This document shows, one piece after another, positions 53,211-63,027 of a stretch of DNA of 64,000 nt. Below the pieces are notes generated by a model. The model was not told where the DNA came from, did no database searches, and worked only from the letters and a program-made list of their open reading frames with translations. Numbering within the stretch: the first letter of the stretch is position 1; each line of letters starts with the position of its first letter. Source of the DNA: Periplaneta americana (Eukaryota > Arthropoda > Insecta > Blattodea > Blattidae); the NCBI RefSeq assembly GCF_040183065.1, contig NC_091132.1, forward strand, positions 159,562,102 to 159,626,101, read 5' to 3'. Both the position numbers and the translations under genes were made by a program.

Positions 53211-53905
53211 TGTGGCGCCATTTGGAATATTCTGGTTGCCTCGGAAGTGTGCGCGGGGATCCAGCGAGAAGGAAGGCGCGGGCAAACGAAACTCGAGCTT
53301 CACTCGGTGCTGTAGCGCGCTACAGGGCGAGGGGAATGAAAACTACGTGACGGCGCGGAGCTGAGAGAGCAGGGGGAACATCTAGAAACGAAAACCTCTC
53401 GAAGTTTCGCAAAGCCACGCGAATCGAAGATTCGAGAACGTGTAATTTAATAAATAGATGGGTGAGTGAGTCTTCGAAAGTTAGTCGTCAGTCAGCCTTC
53501 AAGCCTTGGAGAGCAGCGAGCAAGGTGGACCTGAGTTGGATGTTTGGTGAACTGTATCTGGAAGGCTTGGGTTCGAAGTGCAGTGAACTGTATCTGGAAG
53601 GCTTGGGTTCGAAGTGCAATCAAACTATACCTGGAAGGCTTGGGGTTCGACGTAGAGTAAACTTTTGTGAGCTAGAAGAACTAGCCAAGGCGAACGAACT
53701 TGAACTAAGAACTGACAGTTTTGTTCTGCATATAGTTCTTTGTGAACATTAGTTGAAATTAGGAGTGCATTGTTGTTCTTCTCAATAATACACGCGTATT
53801 GTCATTTTCGCTGTGTGCAGTGCAATAACCAGTACTGTGTAGCTGTGTTAAGTGGAGTACACATTGTTGACAGGTGTGGGGTTAAAGGTGGAAATAAAAG
53901 TTACA
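53211..53905. mobile_element. Solo LTR, clean copy (unit B)
   Basis: 695 bp, TGTGGCGCCATTTGG to AAAGTTACA, flanked by 4-bp direct repeats ATAT (53207-53210 and 53906-53909), as expected for a Gypsy-like LTR retrotransposon after LTR-LTR recombination. Contains three tandem units of about 36 bp with CTGGAAGGCTTGGGTTCGAA at 53550-53645. Same insertion as 23500-27652. It interrupts the decayed finger array. Confidence 0.85.
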
Positions 53906-54454
53906 ATATGGTTCCGACTATGTGTGCGTATTCATATTTCACATGATTAATAGATTGCGAATATTTTCCACATATACAATAACTGAATGCCTGTCGCGTG
54001 TGTAGGCGTCCATGTCCATTCAAATGACTCGATTCCGAAAATATCTTTTCATACGAATCACAACTCAATGCCTTTTCCCCTGTTTGTACGCGTTCATACT
54101 TTTTCTCATGGATAGATTGCGAAATTATATTTCCACATATATATTATCGTAATTGAACACACTCTACCGTGTATACGAGTGCATATTTTCTTTACTAGCA
54201 AAAAAAAAAAAAAAAATCCCACATAACCACAAAATTTCGCTTGTGTGAAGTTGTACATGTTTTTTGTGATTAATAAATCACGAATCTTTCTTTACACATA
54301 TTTCATAATTGAACGCCATGTCCATAGTATGTATAATAGCATGCTTTTTCACACCACTCCATTTGGAAAACTTTGCACATAAATAATAACTGAATGAGTT
54401 CTGCCCTCCGTTTAAGACTATTTGCCAATTGCCGAAAATTTCTGTCCACAGACA
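53906..54454 (-). pseudogene. Decayed zinc-finger repeats downstream of gene 1
   Basis: Counterpart of 27653-28186, with the same indel pattern in most units. Units are visible at about 54000-54080 (GTCCATTCAAATGACTCGAT) and 54240-54320 (CACGAATCTTTCTTTACACA). No open frame. Confidence 0.72.
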
Positions 54455-56067
54455 TCACAACTGAATGCTTTCTGTCCTGTATGTACGAGCATTTTCGTTT
54501 GTGTGTATGAGTGCATGCTTTTTTAGATTACCAGATTGCGAATATTTCTTTCCACATATATCACAACTGAAAGGTTTCTCCCCTGTGTGTACGATTGCAT
54601 GCCTTTTTAAACCACTAGATTCGCAAAATTTCTTTCCACGTATATCACAACTGAATGCCGTCTCGCCTAAGTGACGACGTTTATGGCTTTTCTGATGAGT
54701 AGACTGCGAAAACTTCTTTCCACATATATCACAATCGAAAGGCCTCTCGCCAGTGTGTATGCGTGCATGCTCTTTTAAAGTACCAGACTGCGAAAATTTT
54801 TTTTCCGCATAATCCACAACTGAATTTCTTCTCCCCAGTGTGCAAATGTGCATGATTTTTTAGAGCACCAGATTCCCAAAACTTCTTTCCACATATATCA
54901 CAACTGAATGCCTTCTGACCTGTATGACGAAGTTCATGACTTTTAAGATGATTAGACTGAGAAAATTTCTTTCCACATATATCACAATCGAATGGCTTCT
55001 CGCCTGTGTGTACGCGTGAATGTTTTTCTAGGTTACTGGATTGGGAAAAATTCTTTCCACATATATCACAAGAGAATGCCTTCTCTCCTGTGTGTACAAG
55101 TGCATGCTTCTTTAAACTACCTGATTCCGAAAATTTCTTCCCACATATAACACAACTGAATGCCTTCTCGCCTGTGTGGCGAGGTTCATGGTTCTTCAGA
55201 TGGCGAAACTGCGAAAATTTCTTACCACATATATCACAATCGAATGCTTTCTCGCCACTGTGGACAAGTGCATGGGTTTTAAGATTACCAGATTGTGTAA
55301 ATTTCTTTCCACATACAAGACAACTGAATGGCTTCTCCCCAGTGTGTATCAGCGAATGCTTTTTTAGAATACAAGATTTAGAAAATTTTTTTCCACATAT
55401 ATGACAGGTGAATGGCTTCTCCCCTGTGTGTACACGTTCATGGTTTTTCAGATCACTCGACTTGAAAAATTTCTTTCCGCATGTATCACAACTGAATGCC
55501 TTCTCCGCTGTGTGTACGAGTGTATGCTTTTTTAGATTACTAGATAATGAAAATTTCTTTTCACAGATATCACAATCGAATGGCTTCTCCCCAGTATGTA
55601 CACGTTCATGGTTTTTCAGATCACTCGGTTTGAAAAATTTCTTTCCGCATGTATCACAACTGAATGCCTTCTCACCTGTGTGTACGAGTGTATGCTTTTT
55701 TAGGTTACCAGATAGCGCAAATTTCTTTCCACAAATAGCACAATCGAATGGCTTCTCACCTGTGTGTACACGTGCATGATTTTTCAGATCATTGGATTTG
55801 ATGAATTCCTTTCCACATAAATCGCAACTGAATTTCTTCTCGCCTGTGTGTGTGAGTCTATGTCTTTCGAGACGTTCCAAATGCAAACAATCCTCTCCAC
55901 AAACATCGCAAATAAATGGTCTCATGTGCTTGTGTAAAAGAACATGGTTTTTTGGCCCTGTCGAGTCAAAAAACCACTTTCCACAAATACCACTTTTAAA
56001 TGCCTTCTCATCGATCTCCATCCACCCATCGTCTGTAATAATGTCGCAGGATGATGGCACTCCAAAG
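54455..56067 (-). pseudogene. Gene 1 zinc-finger exon 4, frameshifted (17 fingers)
   Basis: Paralogue of the gene 2 finger exon. The acceptor is TTTATAG followed by CTTTGG at 56067, so the exon opens with FGVPSSC after the split Ser. The first frame covers a degenerate finger and 13 full fingers, then breaks inside finger 14: an A8 run (plus-strand T run 54797-54804) where the consensus GGA-AAA-AAA-TTT needs A7. From the shifted frame, fingers 14-17 continue to the stop at 54455. Finger 16 reads CDIRGKKF, so its second Cys is lost. The break would truncate the protein by about four fingers and add a short foreign tail. A homopolymer sequencing error is a real alternative, so the gene may be intact. 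Exon 3 is at 61193-61275; earlier exons lie off the window. Confidence 0.85.
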
Positions 56068-56243
56068 CTATAAAGAAAATATGGTTTTAATTCGAGCAAT
56101 AGAAACTAAAGCAGAATAAATCACCAGAAATAAAACTACATTCAACACAATTATATTTTACTTAGTAATTAGTAAGCAAAGTGTAGAAAAGTTTGGAAGT
56201 ATGCAATTCTACTCAAGTGAATTTTCATAAATAGTTTCTTCAG

Positions 56244-56468
56244 TCGGTTATTTTACGAAGCATTATCAACACCTATGGTTATCTAGTATATGAGTGAGAT
56301 GAAGGTGAAAATGCAAGGGAATTGAACCCAGAGTCCAGCAATTTGCTCGTGTTGGGTCGAGGGAAAGCCCCAGAAAAGATCCCAACCACATAATTGTTCC
56401 AATCAGGATTTGAACCTGGGCCAACTAGTTTCATGGTCAGACAAGCTAACCATTACTCCACAGCAGTG
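56244..56468 (-). mobile_element. Old degenerate SINE1 (unit B copy)
   Basis: Uninterrupted counterpart of 29634-30985: TTACGAAGCATTATCAACACC on the 3' side (here abbreviated), B-box region AATCAGGATTTGAACC, A-box region GACAAGCTAACCATTACTCC. Confidence 0.78.
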
Positions 56469-57549
56469 TAGCATAGTGTTAAATTTGATCGATTCTTATA
56501 TCAATATTATAAAAGTAGTCTACTCCTGATGCATTAGAGTTACGAGAGATGACTACTACATTTGTCTTTTTCTATATATTTTATTTTTGTCTACAATATG
56601 GATCTAGGATTTTAAAAGTAAGTAATGAAGTCCATGCAATTAATTTTTTCTTCAATCGAAATTCTGATATCAATCCCAGCTCGTATGGAAATTGTTCAAT
56701 GTGGTTTAGTTAAAGCTCTCAGATTTGTTAATATATATTAAATCTTCCCATATCCTTTTTTACTCTGGTTTTAATTGTGAACTCATTTCTCAGTTTCATT
56801 ACTGACTACATATCGCTATACATAGTGCCAATCCCGTGGTCACAAACCACAATTTTTAGCAGATGTCCTAGATCATAATACCCAGATTTCTCGGCCTTAT
56901 AGGCTTTGAGGTTGTCAGGTTTACTATGCTGTTATCCAGTTGTTACATAAGGAGTCACGTCATTACTCCTATTTGAATTGCATTAGTGACTGTACTGCCA
57001 TCTCGTGTTCGTTTAGGGTGGACGGGTGGCGATTCTGGCGGTTGTTCTCTTCAAAGTGCTACCGTTTTTAACATAGGGATGAGCAATCTGTTATATATGT
57101 GACCTGGGCTGATGTACAAATGATTGGATTTCTCTGTTACAATGCTTGTTGAGTGGCCTAATATGACGAGTGCTGATAGCACATTTTTTCTTAAGACCTG
57201 CAGTTATCTTTTGATGTAATACTATAGAATACTATAGAATTAGAGTCTGGCTGGGCGGAAAAGAAGGCCTACTGGCCTTACCTCTGCCAGATTAAATAAA
57301 TAAATAATCATTATTAATTATTATTTATAGGTCTTTGTTTAAACAATGTCTATACCTGTTTTAATATTTCCCAGCCCTATAATTTTCAACTAGCATTTGT
57401 ACTTCAAAGAATATGTTATATTTTTTTACAAAAGCTGATTCAAGCTGTCTGGCTAAATACCTGGATTGAAGTTAAAGTTTATGAAATTTTAATTGTAAAT
57501 AATAAACTAGATTAGGATTAGAAGTCCACTCAATTTACAAAGGCATGAG
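56469..57549. other. Gene 1 intron 3, shared with unit A
   Basis: Aligns with 30986-31880. Includes a B-only stretch near 57225-57335 (CTGGCTGGGCGGAAAAGAAG, then AATAAATAAATAATC) that looks like a short LINE 3' end. Confidence 0.5.
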
Positions 57550-57811
57550 AATAATTCTGTCGTCGATTTGCAAAAGAGGACATGTACAAAATCACAAAGT
57601 ATTGGAAACTCGCAAAAACTGTAAGTTAACAAATTAAAATTTTCATATATTTTTTTCCAATTAGATCACTATGGATACATACATTCAGGATTCATATACA
57701 TTTTAATTTTTTTAAGACTGTTTTGTTTGTTTGTTTTTTTTTTTTTTGCAATTTTCCAACACTTTGTTACTTTGGACGTGTCTCGTTTTGCAAATCGACG
57801 ACAGAATTATT
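57550..57811. mobile_element. Short TIR element (MITE), unit B copy
   Basis: AATAATTCTGTCGTCGATTT and, inverted, AATAATTCTGTCGTCGATTT: the termini are better preserved than in unit A (31881-32126). Confidence 0.8.
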
Positions 57812-57895
57812 CCATCATCAGTTAGCTACTGGCCTGACAAATATTTTCTCTACAGATTACCATCATTTGTGCGGAGAAATTTTTTCTAGCAGGTT

Positions 57896-57945
57896 ACTCA
57901 ATTTTGACTTACACCACTTCTGCTCTGAATGGCTCATATAATGAT
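57896..57945. mobile_element. One end of the near-palindromic MITE family
   Basis: TTTTGACTTACACCACTTCT, then GCTCTGAATGGCTC, matches the right arm of 40810-41048. No second arm nearby. Confidence 0.65.
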
Positions 57946-58060
57946 GTAAAAATAATGAAATCTTAAAATAAAGATATGGAGGGATTACATTATACATACA
58001 CATAACTAATGCCAACTACACATACAATAACATAAATACAGACATGGAAACCCTACACAT

Positions 58061-58308
58061 GTCCACATCTGTGGAGTAACGGTTAGCGCGTCTAGCCGTG
58101 AAACCAGTTGGGCCTGGGTTTGATTCCCGGTCAGGATAAGTTACCTGGATGAGGATTTTTCCGGGGTTTTCCCTCAACCCAATATGAGCAAATGTAGGTA
58201 ACTTTCGATGTTGGACCCCGGACTCATTTCACTGGCATTATCACCTTCATCTCATTCAGACGCTAAATAACCTAAGCTGTTAATAAAGCGTCGTAAAATA
58301 AAATAAAT
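58061..58308 (+). mobile_element. SINE1, plus strand, inside the Penelope fragment
   Basis: Target duplication CCTACACAT (58052-58060 and 58309-58317). Head GTTAGCGCGTCTAGCCGTG with B-box GGGTTTGATTCCCGG, body, and 3' end CGTCGTAAAATAAAATAAA. The only SINE1 in plus orientation here. Confidence 0.92.
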
Positions 58309-58504
58309 CCTACACATACAACCCAAAAACCAAAAACTCAATACACTAGAACAATATGAAATATACAGACACACTAAAACACACCCTAATCAAATACTCA
58401 ACACACAGATCAATTTCAGAACACACACACTATTTGACACAACTCTTCATCACACGAATGCACACACACAACAGGCAGTGAAGTTCAGATGACGCCGAGA
58501 CACA

Positions 58505-58545
58505 GAAGGCTCTGAGGATGGTGTGAATTAGCACCGCAACAGCTG
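58505..58545 (+). ncRNA. Possible hammerhead-like hairpin, second Penelope fragment
   Basis: CTGAGGA (58512-58518), then GGTG (58520-58523) pairing with CACC (58532-58535), then GCAAC where a hammerhead needs GAAAC. Same layout as 13702-13732. One core base is mutated, so it would be inactive. Confidence 0.35.
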
Positions 58546-58984
58546 TAAGCCGCACATGCTTACATAATTAACAAGAATAAGATCGCCATTTAATCAATTA
58601 TTTATATTCAAGTGTCAAAAGTAGTGTACGAAAGAGTCAATATGGATTATCAAGACATTATTTTCATCCACTTTTAAGGTTTGGATATTGCAAATGTGAG
58701 AATGAGAGAAATTTGTTTATAAAGAAGTTAATAACCTCGAAAATTTCTTTCATACATCGACTTATAGAGGGTGTGGCAGTGGGATGTGACCGTTTTTATA
58801 GCCTTGTTGTGGGACACTCGGGACGAATTAAAAGAAAACACATATACTGGAAGTAATCTAGTACAATGCAATTTATTAATGTGTGATTACTTTTTAAAAA
58901 CTACATTTCGTAAGTAGCCTCCATGGCAACGAATACATTCCTGCAATTTGCTATGAAAATTCTGCATAACTCGCCCCCAAAAAA

Positions 58985-59222
58985 AATTCCGGCACCAGGA
59001 GCAGAGTGATCTTACCATCTGAGCTATGCAGTTGTTGTAATCACCATAATGTTATTAAAATATGCGTTTCTCCATAGTCTAAAACGCAGGTAGCAGCCCA
59101 ATGACGATACAAATGAGAAGAGTTCGGCCATCACTGTGCAACGGATCCCAGCATATTTCATATAGTAAGAGCAGTCAGCGTGCCAAGATGAAGGGTCTGG
59201 GTTTGAATCCTGGTGCCGGAAC
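58985..59222. mobile_element. Paired tRNA-like heads in inverted orientation
   Basis: TTCCGGCACCAGGA at 58988 is inverted at 59209 (TCCTGGTGCCGGAA). The left unit, read on the minus strand, has A-box TAGCTCAGATGG; the right unit, on plus, has B-box GGGTTTGAATCCTGG. It looks like a SINE with one copy of the head inverted, similar in design to 5341-5558. Limits approximate. Confidence 0.5.
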
Positions 59223-59576
59223 CGATTATTTTACTATATTCCAAATAAATGTACAGTATTATTACTGAATAGTTGTGAATTTGTATTACTGCTACTCCAA
59301 ATGACAAAAGGCTTTAATATTCTAATTATGTTTGCTTCTTCTGTGTGTAAAAATTTGTGATTCATAAACTATAATGCATTAAAAATGCTTCAATATAAGA
59401 ATAACGCACATATAGTAATCCATAGTATAGAGTGCGGCACTGCGATATGACTATTTTTATAGCCCTGTTGTGGGAAACTCAGGACGAATTAAAAGAAAAC
59501 ACATATACAGGAAGTAATCTAGTACAATGCAATTTATTAATGCCTGATTACTTTTTAAAAACTAAATTTCGGAAGT

Positions 59577-60257
59577 ATGTCTCGTGACGATAATATTGTA
59601 CGAAATGGAAATATAAAAACTGTAAATTTATCTTTCGAAGAGGTGGAGAAGTTCAAATATCTTGGAGCAACAGTAACAAATATAAATGAGGAAATTAAAC
59701 ACAGAATAAATATGGGAAATGCCTGTTATTATTCCGTTGAGAAGCTTTTATCATCCAGTCTGCTGACAAAAAATCTGAAAGTTAGAATTTATAAAACAGC
59801 TATATTACCGGTTGTTCTTTATGGTTGTGAAACTTGGGCTCTCACTTTGAGAGAGGAACATAGGTTAAGGTTGTTTGAGAATAAGGTTCTTAGGAAAATA
59901 TTTGGGGCTAAGAGGGATGAAGTTACAGGAGAATGGTTACACAATACAGAACTGCACGCACTGTATTCTTCACCTGACATAATTAGGAACATTAAATCCA
60001 GACGTTTGAGATGGGCAGGGCATGTAGCACGTATGGGAGAATCGAGAAATGCATATAGAGTGTTACATGGGAGGCCGGAGGGAAAAAGGCCTTTGGGGAG
60101 GGCGAGACGTAGATGGGAAGATAATATTAAAATGGATTTAAGGGAGGTGGGATATGATGATAGAGTGGATTAATCTTGCTCAGGTTAGGGACCGATGGCG
60201 GGCTTATGTGAGGGCGGCAATGAACCTCTGGGTTCCTTAAACGCCAGTAAGTAAGTA
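59577..60257 (+). mobile_element. LINE-A fragment inside the composite element
   Basis: Open frame of 198 codons to 60173: FEEVEKFKYLGATVTNIN, RINMGNACYYSVEKLL, RIYKTAILPVVLYGCETWAL, RWAGHVARMGESRNAY, RRRWEDNIKMDLREVGYDD, then a frameshift in the last 20 codons and a (GTAA)n tail. Splits the left arm of the Tc1-type element. Confidence 0.87.
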
Positions 60258-60881
60258 GTAAGTAACCTCCACGGTAACGAATACATTCCTGCAATCTGCT
60301 ATGAAAGTTCTGCATAACTGGCCTCAACAAAATAGGTTTGATGGCACTAATTTCGTTCCTTATGTTTTGTTTCAGCTGGATGATGGTGCGAGGCTTGTTG
60401 CGACACACCCTACTTTTGAGGTAACCCCATCAGAAGTAATCAGTGCACACTGATCATGGTTCAATGAACTGTCTGCGAAACATGTTTCCAGGACGAATAA
60501 TTTCACAATTTGGAGACATTGCCTGGCCGCCAAGATCTCCTGACCTGACTGCAGCTGATTACTTCCTATGGGGTTATCTCAGAAGTAGGGCATATCACAA
60601 CAAGCCTCGCACCATCATCCAGCTGAAACAAAACATAAGGAACGAAATTAGTGCCATTGAACCTGTTTTGTTGGGACGAGTTATGCAGAACTTTCATAGC
60701 AGATTGCAGGAATGTATTCCTTGCCGTGGAGGCTACTTACGAAATGTAGTTTCTAAAAAGTAATCAGACATTAATAAATTGCATTGTACTAGATTACTTC
60801 CAGTACATGTGTTTTCTTTTAAGTCGTCCTGGGTCTCACAACAGGGCTATAAAAACCGTCATATCCCACTGCCGCACCCTA

Positions 60882-61192
60882 TATATTGAGATTGATGGGT
60901 ACATGGGTGGATATATGTATGTATGGATAGACGGAAGGCTGGAAACATAGACAGAGCAACACATACACAGAGACAGATAAACGAATAGATGGACAGACAG
61001 GAAGAGACAGAAATATGATAGACAAATACGCAGAGAGACATACAGACAGATTTACACGAAGATATGGCAATTGGGAGACTTTCATTTGAACAATTATTAT
61101 GTTGAAACTAATTACAAATGTTTATTCTTCATCATTATTTAAATAAAGCAGAGAAACCAACAACGAAGTAAAGGCTCACACTGTTCACTCAC
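60882..61192. other. Gene 1 intron 3 near exon 3; holds empty mariner site
   Basis: Aligns with 32870-32925 joined to 34257-34463. The uninserted site for the unit A mariner is 60960-60961. Confidence 0.85.
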
Positions 61193-61275
61193 CTCTCAGT
61201 AAAGATTTCATCCTCTTTTGCTGTTACTTCTAGTTTGACATCCTGCTCCACTTTATTTAATTCGCGTGGCTCCTC
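61193..61275 (-). CDS. Gene 1 coding exon 3
   Basis: An 83-bp exon with acceptor TTTTGCAG and donor GTGAGTG. It encodes EEPRELNKVEQ, then DVKLEVTAKEDEIFTE plus AG, which joins the finger exon at 56067. The intron to the finger exon is about 5.1 kb and holds a Penelope fragment, SINEs and a composite Tc1-type element. Coding exons 1 and 2 of this gene should lie to the right of the window. Confidence 0.85.
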
Positions 61276-61352
61276 CTGCAAAAGATTATATAAAACGACA
61301 CTATACGAAAATAATAGTTGAAGAATCAATGAGCAGCAGTTTATATGGTGTA

Positions 61353-61832
61353 GACATATTTCACAAAAAATTTCTAAATACACCAAAACAATGGGAATAA
61401 TTAACAAAATTATGAAACCTTCCCTAGTACAAAGACATACTAGAATTCGCCTATACAAGACCTTGGCGAGACCTGTACTTTGTTACGGCAGTGAGACATG
61501 GACATTGAGGAAGAAAGACGAAAGCAGAATAACGGCCAATGAAATGAGATTTATGAGATATACAGTGGGATATACGAAATAGGATCACAAACGCAATGAA
61601 GATGTAATGGAAGAATTACAACTAGAACCTGTAATTAATCACGTAAAACATTATCGGAACAACTGGATAAATCATCTGCATCGCATGCGTAGAGATAGAA
61701 TCCGAAAAGTCATGCTCCACTATCATCCAAACGGGAAGAGATCTCTCGGTCGTCCAAAGCGCTGGATTGAAAATTCAACTGTGAGATCGTAACAGGCTTT
61801 ATGGCCTAATACTTGAAGGGAAGAAGAAGAAG
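61353..61832 (+). mobile_element. RTE-like LINE C-terminal fragment (family LINE-E), unit B only
   Basis: IRLYKTLARPVLCYGSETWT, RKKDESRITANEMRFMRYT, a stop after GYTK, then VINHVKHYRNNWINHLHRM and YHPNGKRSLGRPKRW, ending NSTVRS. 3' tail (GAA)n at 61819-61830. Inserted at GTGTAGAC, where unit A (34625) is continuous. Confidence 0.85.
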
Positions 61833-61886
61833 ACTTCTTAATGTAGTAAAAAGTTCAAACACTGTCGATGAAAAATGCTAAAGAAG

Positions 61887-62091
61887 TTTTTTATTTATTT
61901 TAGTAAGTTATTTTACGACACTTTATCAACATCTTAGGTTATTTAGCATCTGAATGAGATGAAGATGATAATGCTAGTGAAATGAGCCCCCGAAAAAACC
62001 TCAACCTAGTAACTTGCCCCAACAGGGAATCGAACCAGGGCCATCTGGTTTCGCGGCCAGACATGCTAACCGTTACTCTACAGGTGTGGAT
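61887..62091 (-). mobile_element. SINE1, hybrid copy
   Basis: The left flank matches the flank of the unit A SINE1 at 34692; the right flank matches that of the unit A SINE1 at 36348. A 40-bp internal gap lies in the body. Head with B-box GGTTCGATTCC. Confidence 0.8.
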
Positions 62092-62096
62092 CTCTT

Positions 62097-62118
62097 GCAG
62101 CAGCAGCAGCAGCAGCAG
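62097..62118. repeat. (CAG)n microsatellite
   Basis: Seven CAG units at the 3' end of the LINE-D fragment; the unit A equivalent is (TAG)n. Confidence 0.9.
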
Positions 62119-62590
62119 ATCCTTTCACTCCTTGGTGGACCATAAGGCCATAGCGCATCAATGAGAGCTCTCCATATGACCATGTTTGTCTGATACTATC
62201 CAGCTCTTTGTTTACAGATCATCTCCAAGACTGTCTTGGGCATCCCGCCTTCCAAACACCCTGAGGGTTCCACTCCAAAGCCTGTCGTTCAATTGCATCA
62301 GATGGCTTTCTTAAAGAATGACCAATCCATTTCCATTTACGCCTTTTAATTTGGATTTCAATGGGTTTCTTCATTGGCTAGTTTCCATAAATTTTCATTG
62401 CTTATTATTATTGGCCACTAGATATTTAAAATTGTTCTCAGACATCTGTTTATAAAGGCTTGTAATTTTGTGTTAAGAATATTACTAGTAAACCAAGTTT
62501 CAGACCCATACATGTGTACAGCGTTTATATTGCTTCTGAAAATTTTAATTTTGTGCATCTAGAGACGTAATTATTCTTCCAAATAGGATA
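62119..62590 (-). mobile_element. LINE-D fragment, unit B copy
   Basis: As 36350-36790, with a slightly longer 3' end (GATCCTTTCACTCCTTGGTG). Confidence 0.83.
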
Positions 62591-62609
62591 AAGTTGGACG
62601 AATATGTAC

Positions 62610-63022
62610 CTCTACGGTCGCTGGTCAGACCTTCAGACTGTCACGCAGGCAGCCCTGGGTTCGATTCGATTCATTGAAATAATTAATAGTGACACTTTTG
62701 GCGGACAAGGTAGTAGTTGGGGTTTTTTCCAGGGTTTTCCCGTTTTTTCCCAAAATTTGGCATTTACATCATTCCGTCAACATTTCTCCATTTCATTATC
62801 ATTCCGTAGCATTCCCCAAATGCCAGCTGGCGATGCATGGAGGGGGTTGGCCTAGGGAAGAGTGGGGTTGCCTACTCGAAATGTGGACCAGAGAACCTAA
62901 GTGTGGTCGGCCGGTGTGGGTTTGGGAATGAGTCACCAGAGGGCTAGCTCCATAAATCTGAACAAGGTCGCAGGGCTGGGCCATAGTACCCCCTCCATTA
63001 AATTAAATTCAATTCAATTCAA
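62610..63022 (+). mobile_element. SINE4, unit B copy
   Basis: CGGTCGCTGGTCAGACC head, B-box GGGTTCGATTCG, 3' tail ATTCAATTCAATTCAA. The right target repeat is cut after TGGAC by the LINE starting at 63028. Confidence 0.75.
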
Positions 63023-63027
63023 TGGAC

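Larger units (their letters stand above)
57994..58654 (+). mobile_element. Penelope-like element 3' fragment, unit B only, split by SINE1
   Basis: Direct repeats ACATTAT (57987-57993 and 58655-58661); unit A has a single copy near 32737. Coding traces: NNINTDMETLH before a SINE1 and QPKNQKLNTLEQYEIYRHTK, then ILNTQINFRTHTLFDTTLHH after it, the usual C-terminal tail following GIY-YIG in insect Penelope proteins. A 3'-UTR follows with CTGAGGATGGTGTGAATTAG. Confidence 0.75.
58768..60881 (+). mobile_element. Composite Tc1/mariner-type element in gene 1 intron 3
   Basis: Left end GAGGGTGTGGCAGTGGGA after TA (58766-58767); right end inverted TAGGGTGCGGCAGTGGGA next to TATAT. Unit A has the empty site near 32852. 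A second left end begins at 59432 (TAGAGTGCGGCACTGCGA), so two partial copies are joined. 60443-60763 encodes a transposase C-terminus: GDIAWPPRSPDLTAADYFLW, then NKPRTIIQLKQNIRNEI, ending YLRNVVSKK. 60242-60420 is an inverted copy of that C-terminal DNA, so the TIR reaches about 300 bp into coding sequence. Confidence 0.8.
43352..63022. repeat. Segmental duplication, unit B
   Basis: Second copy of the unit described at 7075-37230. It begins mid-LINE at 43352 and can be followed until a LINE interrupts it at 63028, so its end is not seen. Exon 1 differs from A at two of 93 bases; intergenic parts are visibly more diverged, with many small indels. Confidence 0.9.
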
